Under the pieces are notes generated by a model. The model had not been told where the DNA came from and ran no database searches. It saw only the letters and a list, made by a program, of their open reading frames with translations. The position numbers and the translations under genes are program-made. From Sipunculus nudus (taxonomy: Eukaryota; Annelida; Sipuncula; Golfingiida; Sipunculidae): 64,000 nt of DNA. Where the stretch lies: positions 44,062,456 through 44,126,455 of the forward strand of contig CM049318.1 of the NCBI GenBank assembly GCA_026874595.1, read 5' to 3'. Shown here in pieces: positions 37,261 through 49,435 of this stretch (within the stretch, counting starts at the first letter, position 1; the number at the start of each line of letters is the position of its first letter).

Positions 37261-37850
37261 AAAAAATTATCAACTTTATGGTAGGGTGTCCTTGAGCCAT
37301 AAAAAAATGTGTTCAATGGTGCAGCATAGATATCTAACGCAAATTCTTGGCATGGAAAATTGGATTAGGACGGCACGTTTATGGTGCGTTATGAATACAG
37401 GGCATTAGTTTTGTGACGGGCGTCCAGGGGGCGCAGCAAACAGCAATTGGTTAACAGGTGATTGGGCCCCTTTAAATGAGTAAATAACTTTCCTGATATT
37501 TTACAAAGTGCATTATATTTGGGCCTATAACTTCTATAAATTAAGTAATACTGACTTAATTTCTGTCATGTACATAGAAACTATATAGGGGAATCTTTAT
37601 GGTAAATATGAAGAAAGTCACATGAGTGGTTTTGATATTAAGCAGCCCTGAAGTGTGATATTAGTTTTTTGATGGAAAATTTAGGTTTTTCCTTAATTTC
37701 TTGAAGGAACAAGTCTAGGTGACCCAGTTTTCAATTTGGTAAGAGATCTTGGGGACATCTAACAGTATGCAAAATTTTGGATCTATCGGTTTCAAAACGT
37801 GCCAGTCTAACAGATGGCAAACAGACAAACAGACAATAAACCACGAAAAT
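37261..37850 (+). mobile_element. Spacer and degraded F1a 3' region
   Basis: 37261-37480 has no counterpart in the window. From 37480 it follows F1a (TTTACAAAGTGCATTATATTTGG, GGTTTTGATATTAAGCAG, TTTCAAAACGTGCCA) to a worn AACAGACAAACAGACAATAAACCACGA. The hairpin is lost. Confidence 0.6.
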
Positions 37851-38140
37851 CATGGTAAATTATTCATTAATCAATGAGATACTGGGGCTTTTGCATCAAT
37901 TTTTTAATTATTCTGAGGTGCACAAACAGGCCCCAAAACTTAGAGAATATAGGTTGTTGTGACCTAATTTCAGGTTTTCAAGGAGATTTTTTAAGGACCT
38001 CAAAGGGTGTGAAGTTAGAAGTTTCTAGGTTCTACCTTTATGATCTGTGCCTAGTTAACAGACAACTTTGTGACCTGACAGAGGGATGAAGGACAAAGCA
38101 TGAGTGCTACAGCTCAGATGACTTACAGTCAGCTGAGCTA
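37851..38140 (+). repeat. A-like monomer with F1 3' hairpin
   Basis: It contains TCATGGTAAATTATTCATTA, TTCTGAGGTGCACAAACAGG and GACCTAATTTCAGG. The microsatellite is nearly gone (GGGATGAAGGACAAAGC) but the hairpin at 38110-38140 is well kept and closes CAGCTGAGCTA. Confidence 0.7.
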
Positions 38141-38253
38141 AAAACATGACAACATGTCAAGATCTTGGCAAAATGTCTGCACTCAAACAGAAATTCAAAG
38201 TAGCATGACTTGGTGAAGAGTGAGTGATACGAAAAGCAACTGCTGCTTTCTAC

Positions 38254-38542
38254 CTGTGGTGAACTGAAGTTTGCTGCATGATTCTGGAGATGATGATGAA
38301 TTCTGTTGTTGTGGAGATGCACTACGACATGTGACAAGAGGACTTGACTGTGCACGAGCTAGCGGGCGTGGTGGCTGAGTCTGGCATGTGGAAGGGATAC
38401 CACCTAAGGAGGACTGCTGGCGTAGCTTGATAAGATCTCGGGGCTGAAGAACACCTTCAGCTGTTGGGTTTATAAGAAAGGGTTCTGAGTCACCCAAGAT
38501 TATGATATCCTCTTCCTCCTTTAGAAATGGCTCTCTCATCTC
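38254..38542 (-). CDS. HDAC4: Internal exon of a class IIa histone deacetylase (HDAC4/5/7/9-like), regulatory region before the catalytic domain
   Basis: This 289-nt exon encodes 96 codons plus one base. Upstream is a branch-point-like TACTAAT and the acceptor TTTTAG; downstream is the donor CAG followed by GTAGAA. Residues 59-68 read RPLARAQSSP, matching the RPLSRAQSSP 14-3-3 docking site of vertebrate HDAC4 (recalled family knowledge). In that family the serine (here residue 66) is phosphorylated by CaMK/PKD/SIK-type kinases, which sends the corepressor to the cytoplasm. The exon ends ...KLQFTT plus the first base of Gly, where HDAC4 reads RFTTG just before the deacetylase domain. The rest is acidic (KEEEDIIILGD) or Ser/Gln/Pro-rich and presumably disordered. 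It lies in about 530 bp of non-repetitive sequence between mobile elements. Class IIa is a firm call; invertebrates usually have one such gene, so the symbol stands for the group. Other exons were not found in the window. Confidence 0.93.
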
Positions 38543-38671
38543 CTAAAATTAGTAATAAAATTGATTAGTGTCTCAGCGTAAACTTTTGTACACATCTGTA
38601 CATGAATGGTTCAATCTCGACCAATATATCATAATGTCATGACTTTTAGGAATCATATTACAATATTTAAA

Positions 38672-38850
38672 AACAAGTGACCCATGGGTCATGATGCTCA
38701 GCTGACTGGGAAGAGATTGCAAAAGATATTTTATCATCTGAATGGAAGTATATACCCATTCAACTGAAGCATCAAACAGATTAACCAACAGGCTGAGATT
38801 GTGCCTGTATTAATATATCTAAAAAATAGAGAAAAAATGCGTAAACTTTA
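38672..38850 (+). mobile_element. F1 5' stub, parent of the nest ending at 45079
   Basis: AACAAGTGACCCATGGGTCA then TGATGCTCAGCTGACTGGG, close to the stub at 32531. It ends in the linker AAAAATAGAGAAAAAATGCG, where F2 is inserted. The parent resumes at 41303 and 44050 and ends with a hairpin at 45079. Confidence 0.75.
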
Positions 38851-41302
38851 AACAAGGCCTACAGGCCTAATGCAAACCTGTGCATATGGATATACACCAG
38901 GTATAAAGCTTCAGTGCTGAACCACTACTTTTCATATATATGAACAATGTAAGTACTAAACATTTTGGACAAGAAACAATACACAAACATCACTGCTGAA
39001 ATTCTGGCATGGGTGCACACAACACAAAAATGATTGTAGGTGGCACCACCAGTCTTGTATACTACAAAGCTATTTGACATGTACACATATGCCCAATTTC
39101 AGGCTGATATATCAAATTCTTCTGTAGAATTAAGCAGGCACATACACTTTGCAAAAGTCATTGTAGATGGCGACACCTGTCTTGTGAACGAGAAAGCCAT
39201 AAAACACATAGACAGGTCAGAATATCAGGCCAATACATCAAACTTACCTTGAGTCTGATGCACAGGGCTGACCAGGCTTAGGTGAGAAAGGCTGTTGCCT
39301 CGAGTGTACTGTGACAAATTACTGGCTCAGGCTACTGCACTGAGTGAACTCTTGACCTGCACCTGGCTAGACAGTGAATTTTTGACCTGTACCTGGCTCC
39401 ACTGAGTGAACTCTTGACCTGTTGCATAATCTGAAACAGTTGGCAGTCTGCCAAAGCTATAAATAAATCCAGGCTGACCTTTTGCCTATTCCCAAATCTG
39501 AAATAGTAGCCACACAATTGCATAAGCTCACAGATTGGCTCCATATGCAGCCCTGAGGGGCATGACACCCATGAGGTGATCACATGATACTCATGAGGTG
39601 ATCACATGATACTCATGAGGTGATCACATGCTACCCATGAGATGATCACATGCTGCCCATGAGGTGATCACATGCCTTGTGATCGGCTGCACTGACTGAA
39701 CTGTTGACCTATATTCGGCTGCACTGAATGAACTCTTGATCTGTTGCCAAATCTGAAACAGTTGGCAGTTTCTCAACCTATTCAAGAAACGTACACAATC
39801 TTGGCCTGTTATGTAACTCTGCTAAAATTTATCCAACACACACCATTTAAACAAACTTGAGAGGGCTCGCCTCTGGGATCATTTCTGTAAAATTTGGACA
39901 ATTTGGCTGGACTGTTTAGAAGAAGAAGACTTTTACAAGTTTTTTTCAGCTTTTTCCTTGTAAAATCTAAGTAAATGCAGATAGCAAAAATAAGATGAAT
40001 CCATCAACATTTGATATGTGACAGATAATTGCATAACATTTGGGGATGGTAGCTCCTGTTAGTGAGAAATTATGAGTTAGTGTACAGATGATATGTAATT
40101 TCATAAATCTACATTTTTTAAAAGCTTTTAAAAACATTCTTGTCAATATTTTCCATAGATAACCTGAAATCTAAATGTCTAGAGGCATGATGTAATGGAT
40201 GCTGATAAACTGGTGCTAGGCTAGATGTATCTGCTTCACACAGCTAACATATTTGGTAAAATGACTCAATTCAATCTTTATAATTCAGCCAAATTCATTT
40301 TTTGGAACCATAAAAGACAATTATTATAAAAATGATTAAGGGAATTATTCTTGCAAAATATTAAACAAACTGGCCTCAGTATCATCATCAGTCGAAAAAC
40401 TTTTGTAGGTTTATAACTCATATGGGAAAATACAACAAAATGGCAAAGTTCAGCTTCCCGTAACTCAGCCAAAAAGCACTGAACCAAAATCATTTGAACA
40501 AACTTGAATTATCAACATCTGAGGATAATTAATGTGTGAGAATTAAGATTTTGGCCCAGTGGTTTTTGAGAAGAAGATCTTTGTAGCCACTGAGCTAAAA
40601 TGGGCTGTTATGGCATATGACTAAATTCAGCTTCCCACAACTTAGCCAAAAGTCACTGAAAAGAGACCATTTGAACAAACTTCAGAAAGCACTACCCTAG
40701 GATCATTTCAGTGCAATATTAAACATTTTGGCCATATGGTTTCAGAGAAGGAGTTTTTTGTAGCCCTCAGTGTGATACAGGCACTGATGACCCTGTACAA
40801 AAAAGGCCGATGCAGGTGGCACCACCAATACCTCAATTTCAGATATGACCTATGTGACCAACATTGGAATAAAATTTGGTGAAGCTAGCTACAGCCGTTT
40901 CTGAGATTTAAATTTTAATATGCTTTTTAGCACAGTTAACAAAGTTCAACCTCCTGTATCTCAGCCAAAAATCTCTGAACTGGAACCATTCGAACAAACT
41001 TGAGAAAGATTGTTCCAGGTATCATTTCTGTGAAATATTGGACAATTTTGTTGGACAGTTTCAGAGAAGAAGATTTTTAAAGCATTTTTTAGCTTTTTCC
41101 CTATAAAATCTAAGAAAATGCGGTTAGAAAAAAAATAAACAAAATCCAATATAGTTTTTTGGATGACTGATTATTTGCCAAAAAATTGGTGATGTTAGCT
41201 CCTGCCATTTTTGAGAAAGCTATTGGTTAACGTAGAGACACCGCACGACGCACAACAGAGGTTGCATGACGCCACACCATCGCATAAGCTCACAGGTTCA
41301 CT
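38851..41302 (+). mobile_element. Complete F2 element
   Basis: Left end AACAAGGCCTACAGGCCTAA then TGCAAACCTGTGCAT; right end CATCGCATAAGCTCACAGG then TTCACT. Inside: GGTGGCACCACCAGTCTTG (39040), CTGAGTGAACTCTTGACCTG short repeats (39345-39425), a GAGGTGATCACATG minisatellite (39570-39675, about five units) and D monomers to a worn GACG-like tract (41236-41262). At 2.45 kb it is shorter than the 3.69-kb copy. It lies in an A-monomer linker. Confidence 0.78.
39570..39675 (+). repeat. Minisatellite of F2, about 24-bp unit
   Basis: About five units of CATGAGGTGATCACATGATAC/CTAC. Related shorter runs occur at 3347-3412 and 26970-27062 in the other F2 copies. Each unit holds the palindrome TGATCA. 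Confidence 0.8.
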
Positions 41303-41630
41303 AAAAAAGCCCGAACAAATACATGTGGTGCCACCAGGCTGCAGAAACTGATGAAACACGCCATGATCAATATCCATGCAAACAATTATGGTGATCTCTG
41401 CAGTATTTGTTCAGATACTTCAGCTTTTGTATCAAATTTTCCATTATTCTGAGCTGTACTTTAGAGTGCCATAGCTCAAAGGATATGGGTAACAGTGACC
41501 TAATTTCAGGTTTCCATGGAGACTTTTCATGGGTCTCCCTGTGTGTCAAGAATGAAGATTCTAGGTCCATTCGTTACAATTTGAACCCTGTTGACAGATA
41601 ACTACATCCTTAAAGGTCTCAAAAATAGAG
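41303..41630 (+). repeat. A monomer of the parent F1
   Basis: It opens GAACAAATACATGTGGTGCC and runs to the linker CTCAAAAATAGAG, where the F1 element at 41631 is inserted. Confidence 0.78.
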
Positions 41631-44049
41631 AACAAGTGACCCATGGGTCATGACGCTCAGATGCCAAGCATGACCTGCGACATCATGGGCTGAGATTCAC
41701 AACTTCCAGTTAAATTTTGAAGACCCAATTTGCCAATATGTTGAAATTTTCTACGACAACAGAAATATATATCACCTATGTCTGGTTAAAACACAGTGAA
41801 TTGATGGTCTGAGGAAAATGCATGATTGTTAAGGTATCCAGAACTATTCCCATAGCTTCCTTGATACCTGTCAGTCTCGAAAGGAACACCACAAAGGGCA
41901 AATATAAGATCAAAATATATAGCAAAAAATCAAGGAAATCCATGCAAGAATTATTGAGAAACAGGTGCTTCTGTATGAATTTTTATTCAATACAAGCCAA
42001 CTGTACTGCACTTTCATATATGAAGATAATATTTATTAAGAAATATTTGACCCTATCCTTTGCAAGATTACATTAATATACATCCGACTGCCTTCACTTT
42101 AACAGTTCTTGAGATAATATGATGAAAAGGAATTTAAAGATGGTTGCCTGGTGGCCATTTTGGACTTCTGACAGGTCTGAAATCAGATAACAACCATTCT
42201 CTAAATCGGACCAAAAATTGAAGGAAAATTACTGAAACTGCACTGAAAAAAGGATTTCTAAGGTGGCTAACTGGCAGACAAAATGGATTTCTGACAAGTC
42301 TGACATTTGATATCTCACATCCTCCCATAAAAGACCAAACTTGGAGCAAATTCTCCAAATGATGTTACAGTAATGAATGTCCAAAACAATTCAAAAGGAA
42401 TGTTCAGGCGCTCATATCAGATTTATAGATATGCAAATGTAAAAGTGTAGGTCCAATATTTTTTTATTATCACTCTGCTTTTCAATGGGGTCAGCAGGGT
42501 TGGTAAACTGCAAAACCTGAAAGAAAAGAAATGCAGAAAGCATGACTAGAGTCTTGTAATAAAATAAAGCCATCCAAAATCAAGTACACATCCACATATT
42601 ATGAGAACAAACACTTGCTTTTATATGTGGTGATTTATATAAAAAAATTCAGTTATCTAGGAAACTTTGTTTATTGCTATGATTCCATAAAATAAACTGC
42701 AAAATGTTCCCATCATTTAATAAATCAGTAGCTATACCTTAATACTATACTCTCATAGTGTTAATTCCTGGCTGAAGTATTCCAACAACAGTGTTTTGTT
42801 ATGCAGTAACGAGGTACTTATCACTCAGCCTTATCACTTAATAGCCTGATACAAAAGGGAGTCATATGTCACCAGTGTCACTCACAATTACAGCCACAGG
42901 TTGAGATGTACCAGCTGGAGTGCAAGCTTATATATACAAGAAAAATAGAGATGGTCTACAAAATAAGTTGACCTGATATATGACCTTGGCCTTTTGCCCA
43001 CATATCAACTGGATTCTCTCTGAATGATGGGTAACTACTAACCACTTACATCTGGCCGGGTGTAATTACTTAGCAACCAATGAGTGAATAACTTAGACCT
43101 GCAACCTTTAACCTCCTGACCAGCTGACCTCAAAATCAATTAGTTATTTCTTCATGCAAAAAGACCCATAAATATGAAGTTTGAATCACATTGAGTGATG
43201 CATAGATGTGGCATATGTGAAAGACTGAAGGTTTGGGTTGAACAGTTTCACTTGAAATATGTTCACAAGCATTTAGAACAATATTGTGACATTGACCTTA
43301 GACTTTTTGAACTCAAATTCAACAGGCTTCTTCCCCTATTGGTAGGTAAGCCATATATGACAGATGGAAAGTATAGATTGAAAAGTTTGCCTGAAAATGA
43401 CTCCACGCAAGAAGAGGTGTGAACTTGACCTTTGACCTCAAAATCAACAGGTCTTTTCCCCTGTTGGCAGAGAAGCGATATCAGTGCTGAAAGGTTTGGA
43501 ATGAAAGGTCTAGCTTGAAATGTGTCCACAACTTTTTCAAAGAAGTGGATCCTGTGACCCTGACCTTTGACCTTGTGACTTCAACATCTATAGGATTCTT
43601 CTCCCACTTAGTAGGTGAGCTATATGTGAAAGATCAAAGAATTGGGATGAAAGGTTTGGCTTAAAATGCATCCACAGGCTTTTCAAAGAAGTTGGTTCTG
43701 TGACCTTGACCTTTGACCTTGTGACCTCAAAATAATTATGGTTCTTCCCCTGTTGGTAGGTGAGCTGTATGTGAAAGATGGAAGGTTTGGGATGAAAATT
43801 TTGGCTAAAAGAATTATTTCTGGGGGGTGCAAACACACCCCATAACTTCGAGAATATAGGTCACAGTGACCTAATTTCAGGTTTGCAAGGAGATCTTTTT
43901 AGAACCTCTAAGACTGCATAGGGTTCATGGCCCTAGCCCCTACGGTTACGATTTGTGCCCTGCTAACGGCCGGCCGGACGGACAGACGGAAGGACGACGG
44001 ACAAAGACCCATCGCTATAGCCCAGCATGACTGAAAGTCAGCTGAGCTA
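41631..44049 (+). mobile_element. Complete F1f element with C units, inserted in an A linker
   Basis: The start is AACAAGTGACCCATGGGTCA then TGACGCTCAGATGCCAAGC. The F1f interior runs to about 42700, followed by about 280 bp seen nowhere else in the window (42700-42980). C half-units with DR1 cores lie near 43424, 43557 and 43705, then a partial A-like last unit from 43805. It ends with a GACG run (43968-44000) and hairpin (44018-44049). The flanks, AAAAATAGAG on the left and AAAAATTGTAAAC on the right, form an uninterrupted A linker when joined. Confidence 0.78.
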
Positions 44050-45079
44050 AAAAATTGTAAACATTTGAAAAACACAGGAGGCGCCACCAGTCTGCAGAAA
44101 CTGATGAAACATCTCATGATCAATATGTATGCCAAAAATCATGACCATCAGTGATGTAGTAAATGAGATATTGAAGTTTTTGTATGAAATTTTTCACTAT
44201 TCTGGGGGGTACTTTGGGGCCCCAAAGCTCGAAGGATATGGGTAACAGAGACCTAATTTCAGGTTTCCATGGAGACTTTTCATAGGCCTCTCAGAATGTC
44301 AAGAATGAAGATTCTAGGTCCAGTCTTTACGATTTGTGCACTGTTAACAGATGTCCACATTTTTAAAGGTTTCAAAAATAGAGAAAAAAATTCGTAAAAA
44401 ATGGAAAAAAATAGAGGTGGCGCACCCAGGCTGTAGAAACTGATGAAACACTCCATGATCAATATCCATGCAAACAATTATGGTGATCTCTGCATTAGTT
44501 GTTCAGATACTTCAGCTTTTGTATCAAATTTTCCATTATTCTGAGCTGTACTTTGGAGTGCCATAGCTCAAAGGATATGAGTAACAGAGACCTAATTCCA
44601 GGTTTCCATGGAGACTTTTCATGGGTCTTCCTGTGTGTCAAGAATGAAGATTCTAGGTCCAGTCGTTACAATTTGAACCCTGTTGACAGATAACTACATC
44701 CTTAAAAAAAAAATAGAGAAAAAAAATTGTAAAATTGCATAAACTGATGAAACATCTCATGATCAATATGTATGCCGAAAATCATGACCATCCGTGATGT
44801 AGTTAATTAGATATTGAAGGTTTTTTTAATGAAATTTTTTGCAATTCTGGGGGGTACTTTGGGGCCCCATAGTTCGAAGGATAGGGGTAACAGAGACCTA
44901 ATTTCTGGTTTCCAAGGAGATTTTTCATGGAGCTCTCAGAATGTCAAGCTACAAGATTCTATGTACAGCAGTTATGATTTGTGCCTGGTTAACGGACAGA
45001 CAGACGGACGGACAGCTAGACGGACGACAGACAAAGAGTGATCACTATAGCTCAGCATGACTGAAACTCAGCTGAGCTA
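44050..45079 (+). repeat. A array (three monomers) with F1 3' end
   Basis: Boxes near 44077 (GGAGGCGCCACC) and 44415 (worn), and a third unit without a box (about 44735). It ends with a microsatellite (44993-45033) and hairpin (45048-45079). This is the 3' end of the parent F1 begun at 38672. Confidence 0.8.
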
Positions 45080-45347
45080 ACAAGTGACCCAGGGGTCATG
45101 ACGCTCAGCTGACTAGGGAAACATTCAGAAAAGGAATTTTATCAATTCCCAGTTATGTAGATGGTATCCCCATTCAACTTAAGCATAGCTCCGAGGATAT
45201 GGGTAACTGAGACCTAATTTCAGGTTTCCAAGGAGATTTTTTATGGACCTCAGTGGATGTCAATTTACAAGATTCTAGGTGCAATGGTTACAATTTGTGC
45301 CCTGTTAACAGACAACCAACTCTTTCAAGGAAAGCGTAAAAATTTGA
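45079..45347 (+). mobile_element. F1 5' stub fused directly to the preceding F1 3' end
   Basis: CAGCTGAGCT is followed without spacer by AACAAGTGACCCAGGGGTCA then TGACGCTCAGCTGAC. After about 110 bp it switches to an A-monomer 3' half (GCTCCGAGGATATGGGTAAC) and ends in the linker before the next F1 start. Confidence 0.78.
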
Positions 45348-46080
45348 AACAAGGGACCCACAGCTCACGTTGCCTAGCTGAATTTTGGAAAATTTTAGCA
45401 AATGCAAAATATACTTATTTCCTTTTTAAAGCTAAGAGAAAATGGCCCTGCTAACTGATGATAATCAAATATTAAATATATGTTTGCTGAACTAATACTG
45501 AGCCATTTTTTGGATTTTATCTAAAGTGCAGGAGCCTCTCATGATCGAATATTTCTATAAGTATCATTATATCAACTATATAACAATAATATGTGCATAA
45601 AATGATTAGCTTAAGTATAATAATGCACATTAAATTAAAAACTGAAATTAAATGCTGTAAGAAATTAAAATTTTCTATATTCAAATGAGCAAAAACTAAA
45701 TCTGATAAGAATATATTGCACTGTGTAATACATGAAAATTGGGTTTGAAACTATTTAATAATGCAATAAGGAAAAAAAACAATATGTGCCTCACAGTTAT
45801 TTTAAAAGGTACCCTACATTTGACAAACATACAAGGGACCCATGTGTCATGGTGCTCAGCCAAAGTTTGAAATTTTTCGCAAATGCAAAATATTCTAATG
45901 TAATGTTTTTTCATATATATAATCATATGATAAGTTAAGAGGAAAGGGGCCCTCCTTCTTGGTTTTAGTAAAGTTCTAAATATAGGATTGCAAAACTAAT
46001 ACTCTGACAAGACTTTCATGAAGATAAACAGAAAAGTTTTGAGATACTGTGATGCATATGAACAATTTACAGATGGACAG
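45348..46080 (+). mobile_element. Two degraded F1 starts in series
   Basis: AACAAGGGACCCACAGCTCACG at 45348 and ACAAGGGACCCATGTGTCATGG at 45831. Both are followed by similar TTTGGAAAATTTTAGCAAATGCAAAATAT-like sequence, also seen after the start at 58863. No 3' ends. Confidence 0.6.
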
Positions 46081-46740
46081 GCAAGTGGACAGAATGGATT
46101 ATACCTTTATTTCACTTTAAAGGAAATAATGCACTTAAGTTTATATTAAAACCTATTTTTCTTAGCATATCCACTTCTTCCATAAATAGTTTTTATCAGA
46201 TTCTGTTTTTTATTTTCAAGTTTTATAAATTGGTAATAAAAAACATCGGAAAATTTAAGTTAAAATATCAGAATTCTAAGTTTCAATCATTATTTATCCA
46301 GAGTGTAGTTCATATCGGGTCATATTATGCATACACATATATTTTATTATTTTAAAATCACAAATGTTTAAACTGAATTTAAAAGATAATAATGCCACAA
46401 AATGGCATCTTCAAGATTATTCCTTGAATCACTATCATAAAGTTTTGTACATTGGAGTTTTCAGTACATGCTTAATTTTATTCACCGTAATAAAAGATTC
46501 TGTAAATGTGATAAATAAAAACATCTTTCAAATTAAGTGTACACACTGTTGGTTGAATGAATGACAAACAATATCATTTTGCTGATTACTATCTCAGCTA
46601 TAATTTATTACTGGAATTAATAGTCAATTTCACACCTAGTAAAGTGTTTACTCTTCTGAAGTAAAGAATGACTTATCTGATGAACATCCACACTTTCACA
46701 GCAATACACCACTTTGATGACACAATTAAATGTGCACTTT
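46081..46740. other. AT-rich sequence, no gene recognised
   Basis: A stretch without counterpart in the window, possibly old intron or a private interior. No splice-flanked coding segment resembling HDAC was found on the minus strand. Confidence 0.5.
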
Positions 46741-47657
46741 AATCATTGTAACCCTGGTGGTACAATACAAAATCTAAAATGTAGCACAGTCTAGAATAAG
46801 AATGAATCAAATACAGAAAATTATAACATTCATTTAGTTTATGCACCAGCTGGGGTTGAGGGGAAGAGTACAGGGGGGAGAGGGGAAGTCTGCAGCTTCT
46901 AGTAGTGGCCAAGCTGAGCCAAGGCAAGCTGGCTCTAGCAGACTGCATAACACTAGCTTGATCCAAACAATTCTTTACATGGTGCTTGAAAAAACTTGAA
47001 TAAAATCTACAATTTTCGATCAACTGATTTCAAATTTCAGATGTTGACAGTTAAAATGCTTATGAAAACATGCAGTGAAAATTAAATCCACAGCAGTTAC
47101 AGGTAAAAAATGTGCAATGGTCAAATCTGGGCAAAATTTAATGTACAGATTTTATATTTATGCTAATAAATTAAAAATTTTGAAAAATTCAGATCTAATT
47201 TTGGGTATACTATTTGAATATTGATTAAATATAGTTATACCTAAAAAAAAAGTCTCTGGTTCAAGCAATTCTCAAATAAAGGGAGTAAATATATGATTTT
47301 TTTATCCTGATTTTTTTACAAAGTGCATTATGTTCCGCCCATAACTTCAAGAATTTTAAAAATATTTCTAGTATGTACATAGGAAACAGATAGGGGAATA
47401 AATATATCAGGTCAGTTGTTTTGATATTAGGCAGTCTTGAAGTGTAACAATGGGTTTTTCAAGGAAAACAGAGATTTTTCCTTAATATCTCAAAGGAATA
47501 AAGTCCTAATGACCCAAATGTGAGCAGTTTGTGAACATAAGATGTATATATTATTACCATGGTCACTGGTTGGTTTTTTGGTGATGACAGTGCCAGCCGT
47601 TTCAGAGACTGAAATTTTAATATGCATTTTTGGACAGATGACTAAAGACAAAATCAA
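46741..47657 (+). mobile_element. F1a-like interior fragment and short F1e/F2 scraps
   Basis: 46900-47510 follows F1a (AGACTGCATAACACTAGCTTG, CATGCAGTGAAAATTAAATCC, GGCAGTCTTGAAGTGTAACAA). 47515-47657 joins a scrap of F1e (TGTGAGCAGTTTGTGAACATA) to a scrap of a D monomer (CAGCCGTTTCAGAGACTG). Confidence 0.6.
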
Positions 47658-49245
47658 AACAAGGGACCCATGGGTCACTGTGCTCAGCTGAAGTTGACCT
47701 TGAAGGTAAAAATCTAAAATAATATCAAATGGAAATAAAGTGTAAGAGGAAGAGGTAATATAGGCTATTGTTTGTTTTATATGATTGGTTTATATTGATG
47801 TGCAAGAAATTGTTGCAAATAATGTTTTGTGACCTGACCATGTGTTTCCTAATGTTGAAACTGAAGCATGTGAGCAGTTTGCGAACAAATGATCTGTACT
47901 ATAACCATGATCATTAGTTGGCTTTTTGATTAACTGTTGACATTTCAGTAGTTTACACATTTGTTCATTTTAATCTATTTTTTATAATATATATTATTAA
48001 ATATATGTATTTTTTTATTTTATGAAATGTATACAGTTGAAATATAACTAATGTCCACAGTCCACAGATGAAAGGACTTGTGGTGGTGGCGGTGGTAAAG
48101 GGGGGGGGGGGGTTGTGTGGAATCGTGGGAGTTACAATATATCTGTATTATTATAGTGTAAATACATAGGATTTTCACTTAATTCAACAATGCTTACAGG
48201 ATAAAAGAGTTTATTCAAAATAACTTATTACTTAAAAAAGGACAGACAGGCTGGTAGACAAACAAAGCTGATAATATATGAAGTTTCAATTATTTCCTAA
48301 TTTTTTATGTATACCAAATTTTTTTAAAGTTTTACATCTGCAATAATACACAACTGAATATAATTTGCTTTCAAATTTCAGACTTAAATAGCTTAATTAC
48401 AAACACATACAGCATATGAAAGTTATTTCAACAGTGCTTATATGAAAAATTTTATAATTAATATATATTTAATGATAACGGAGAGATGATGGACAGAGCT
48501 GATCACTTTGTTCCATTCTCCTAAGGCAAGAATATGTTTCAATAAAATCTTAATTTTTTCTAATCCTATTATTTTTTTAATTTAATAAATTGTACACATT
48601 TGCAATAAAAACTAATGTCCCAGTGCACAGGAATCAATGGCAGCAGGGAGGGGGGGGGGAGAGATGGTGGGATAAATAATGCTCCTACATACACATACAG
48701 GGCAAACAAAGCCTGATCTCCAATTCTGCTGAGGCAGGAAAATAATTAACAGATGTTTGTATTAGATCCTCATTTTTTTGTCACATCAATTTTTTATTAT
48801 AAGTTTATATTTCTATACATTCCAATATGACATATATATCTGAATATAAAAGTTGATTCATAATTCTAAATTGCATCATCAAAAGTCTCAATCTAGTCAG
48901 ACAACCCTACATCATGCATACAAATGTTTATTTATTTTTACCACAAAAATAAATTTGCAAAACAATAAATATCTAAATATTATACTTGATTCAGATTTCA
49001 CAATTTCAAATTGTGCCTTTATTTATCCATAATTTGCTTCATATTTTATAAACTTAAGCATACTGATGGGTTTAATTATATTTGTTAAAATCATTTAAAA
49101 GAAAATAGATTTCTTTAAAAATGTTTCATTAAGACAACATGACATCTCCTGAATTACACCTCGAATTACATTTTCAAGGAAAGTTTTTGTATATTGGAGT
49201 GGAAATAGTAACAATTACTGCATAACACTTGGTGGGTTAGGTTTG

Positions 49246-49286
<41 letters not shown>

Positions 49287-49435
49287 AATTGGGGTGTTGA
49301 TTTGAGAATAACTGTACACTTGTCACAACAGGGGATCTCCCCAGTGACTGTAACAAATCAGAAACCCTTGCATAGCTGACTTCCAGTGACCTGGAGTGGG
49401 ACCCTGCATCTGGACAAAGCAACTGACTACAATAA
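47658..49435 (+). mobile_element. F1e element, left part
   Basis: It starts AACAAGGGACCCATGGGTCA then CTGTGCTCAGCTGAAG and follows F1e, with G runs near 48100-48112 and 48650-48659 and a 39-nt G run at 49247-49285. It joins F1a sequence near 49436 (GTGCTGGTTTTGTGTGG). It supplies the uninterrupted version of the F2 insertion site at 20565/24251. Confidence 0.72.
49247..49285 (+). repeat. 39-nt G homopolymer
   Basis: An unbroken G run in the F1e position that holds shorter G runs in other copies (10400-10420, 24936-24950). A likely G-quadruplex former and a place where assembly length may be unreliable. Confidence 0.95.

Larger units (their letters stand above)
14477..38253 (-). other. 23.8-kb HDAC intron filled with antisense mobile elements
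   Basis: It is bounded by the donor CAG/GTAGAA at 38254/38253 and the acceptor ACAG at 14477. Phase 1 splicing across it restores Gly of the FTTG motif. Apart from stretches near the two exons and parts of 18.3-19.0 kb, the intron is built from the F1, F2 and F3 elements listed below, all with their 5' ends at the lower coordinate and so antisense to HDAC transcription. Confidence 0.88.

Noticed and set aside
46739-47023. Minus-strand frame of 94 codons as a further HDAC exon
   Set aside because: It overlaps F1a-like repeat sequence, has no HDAC similarity and lacks paired splice sites.
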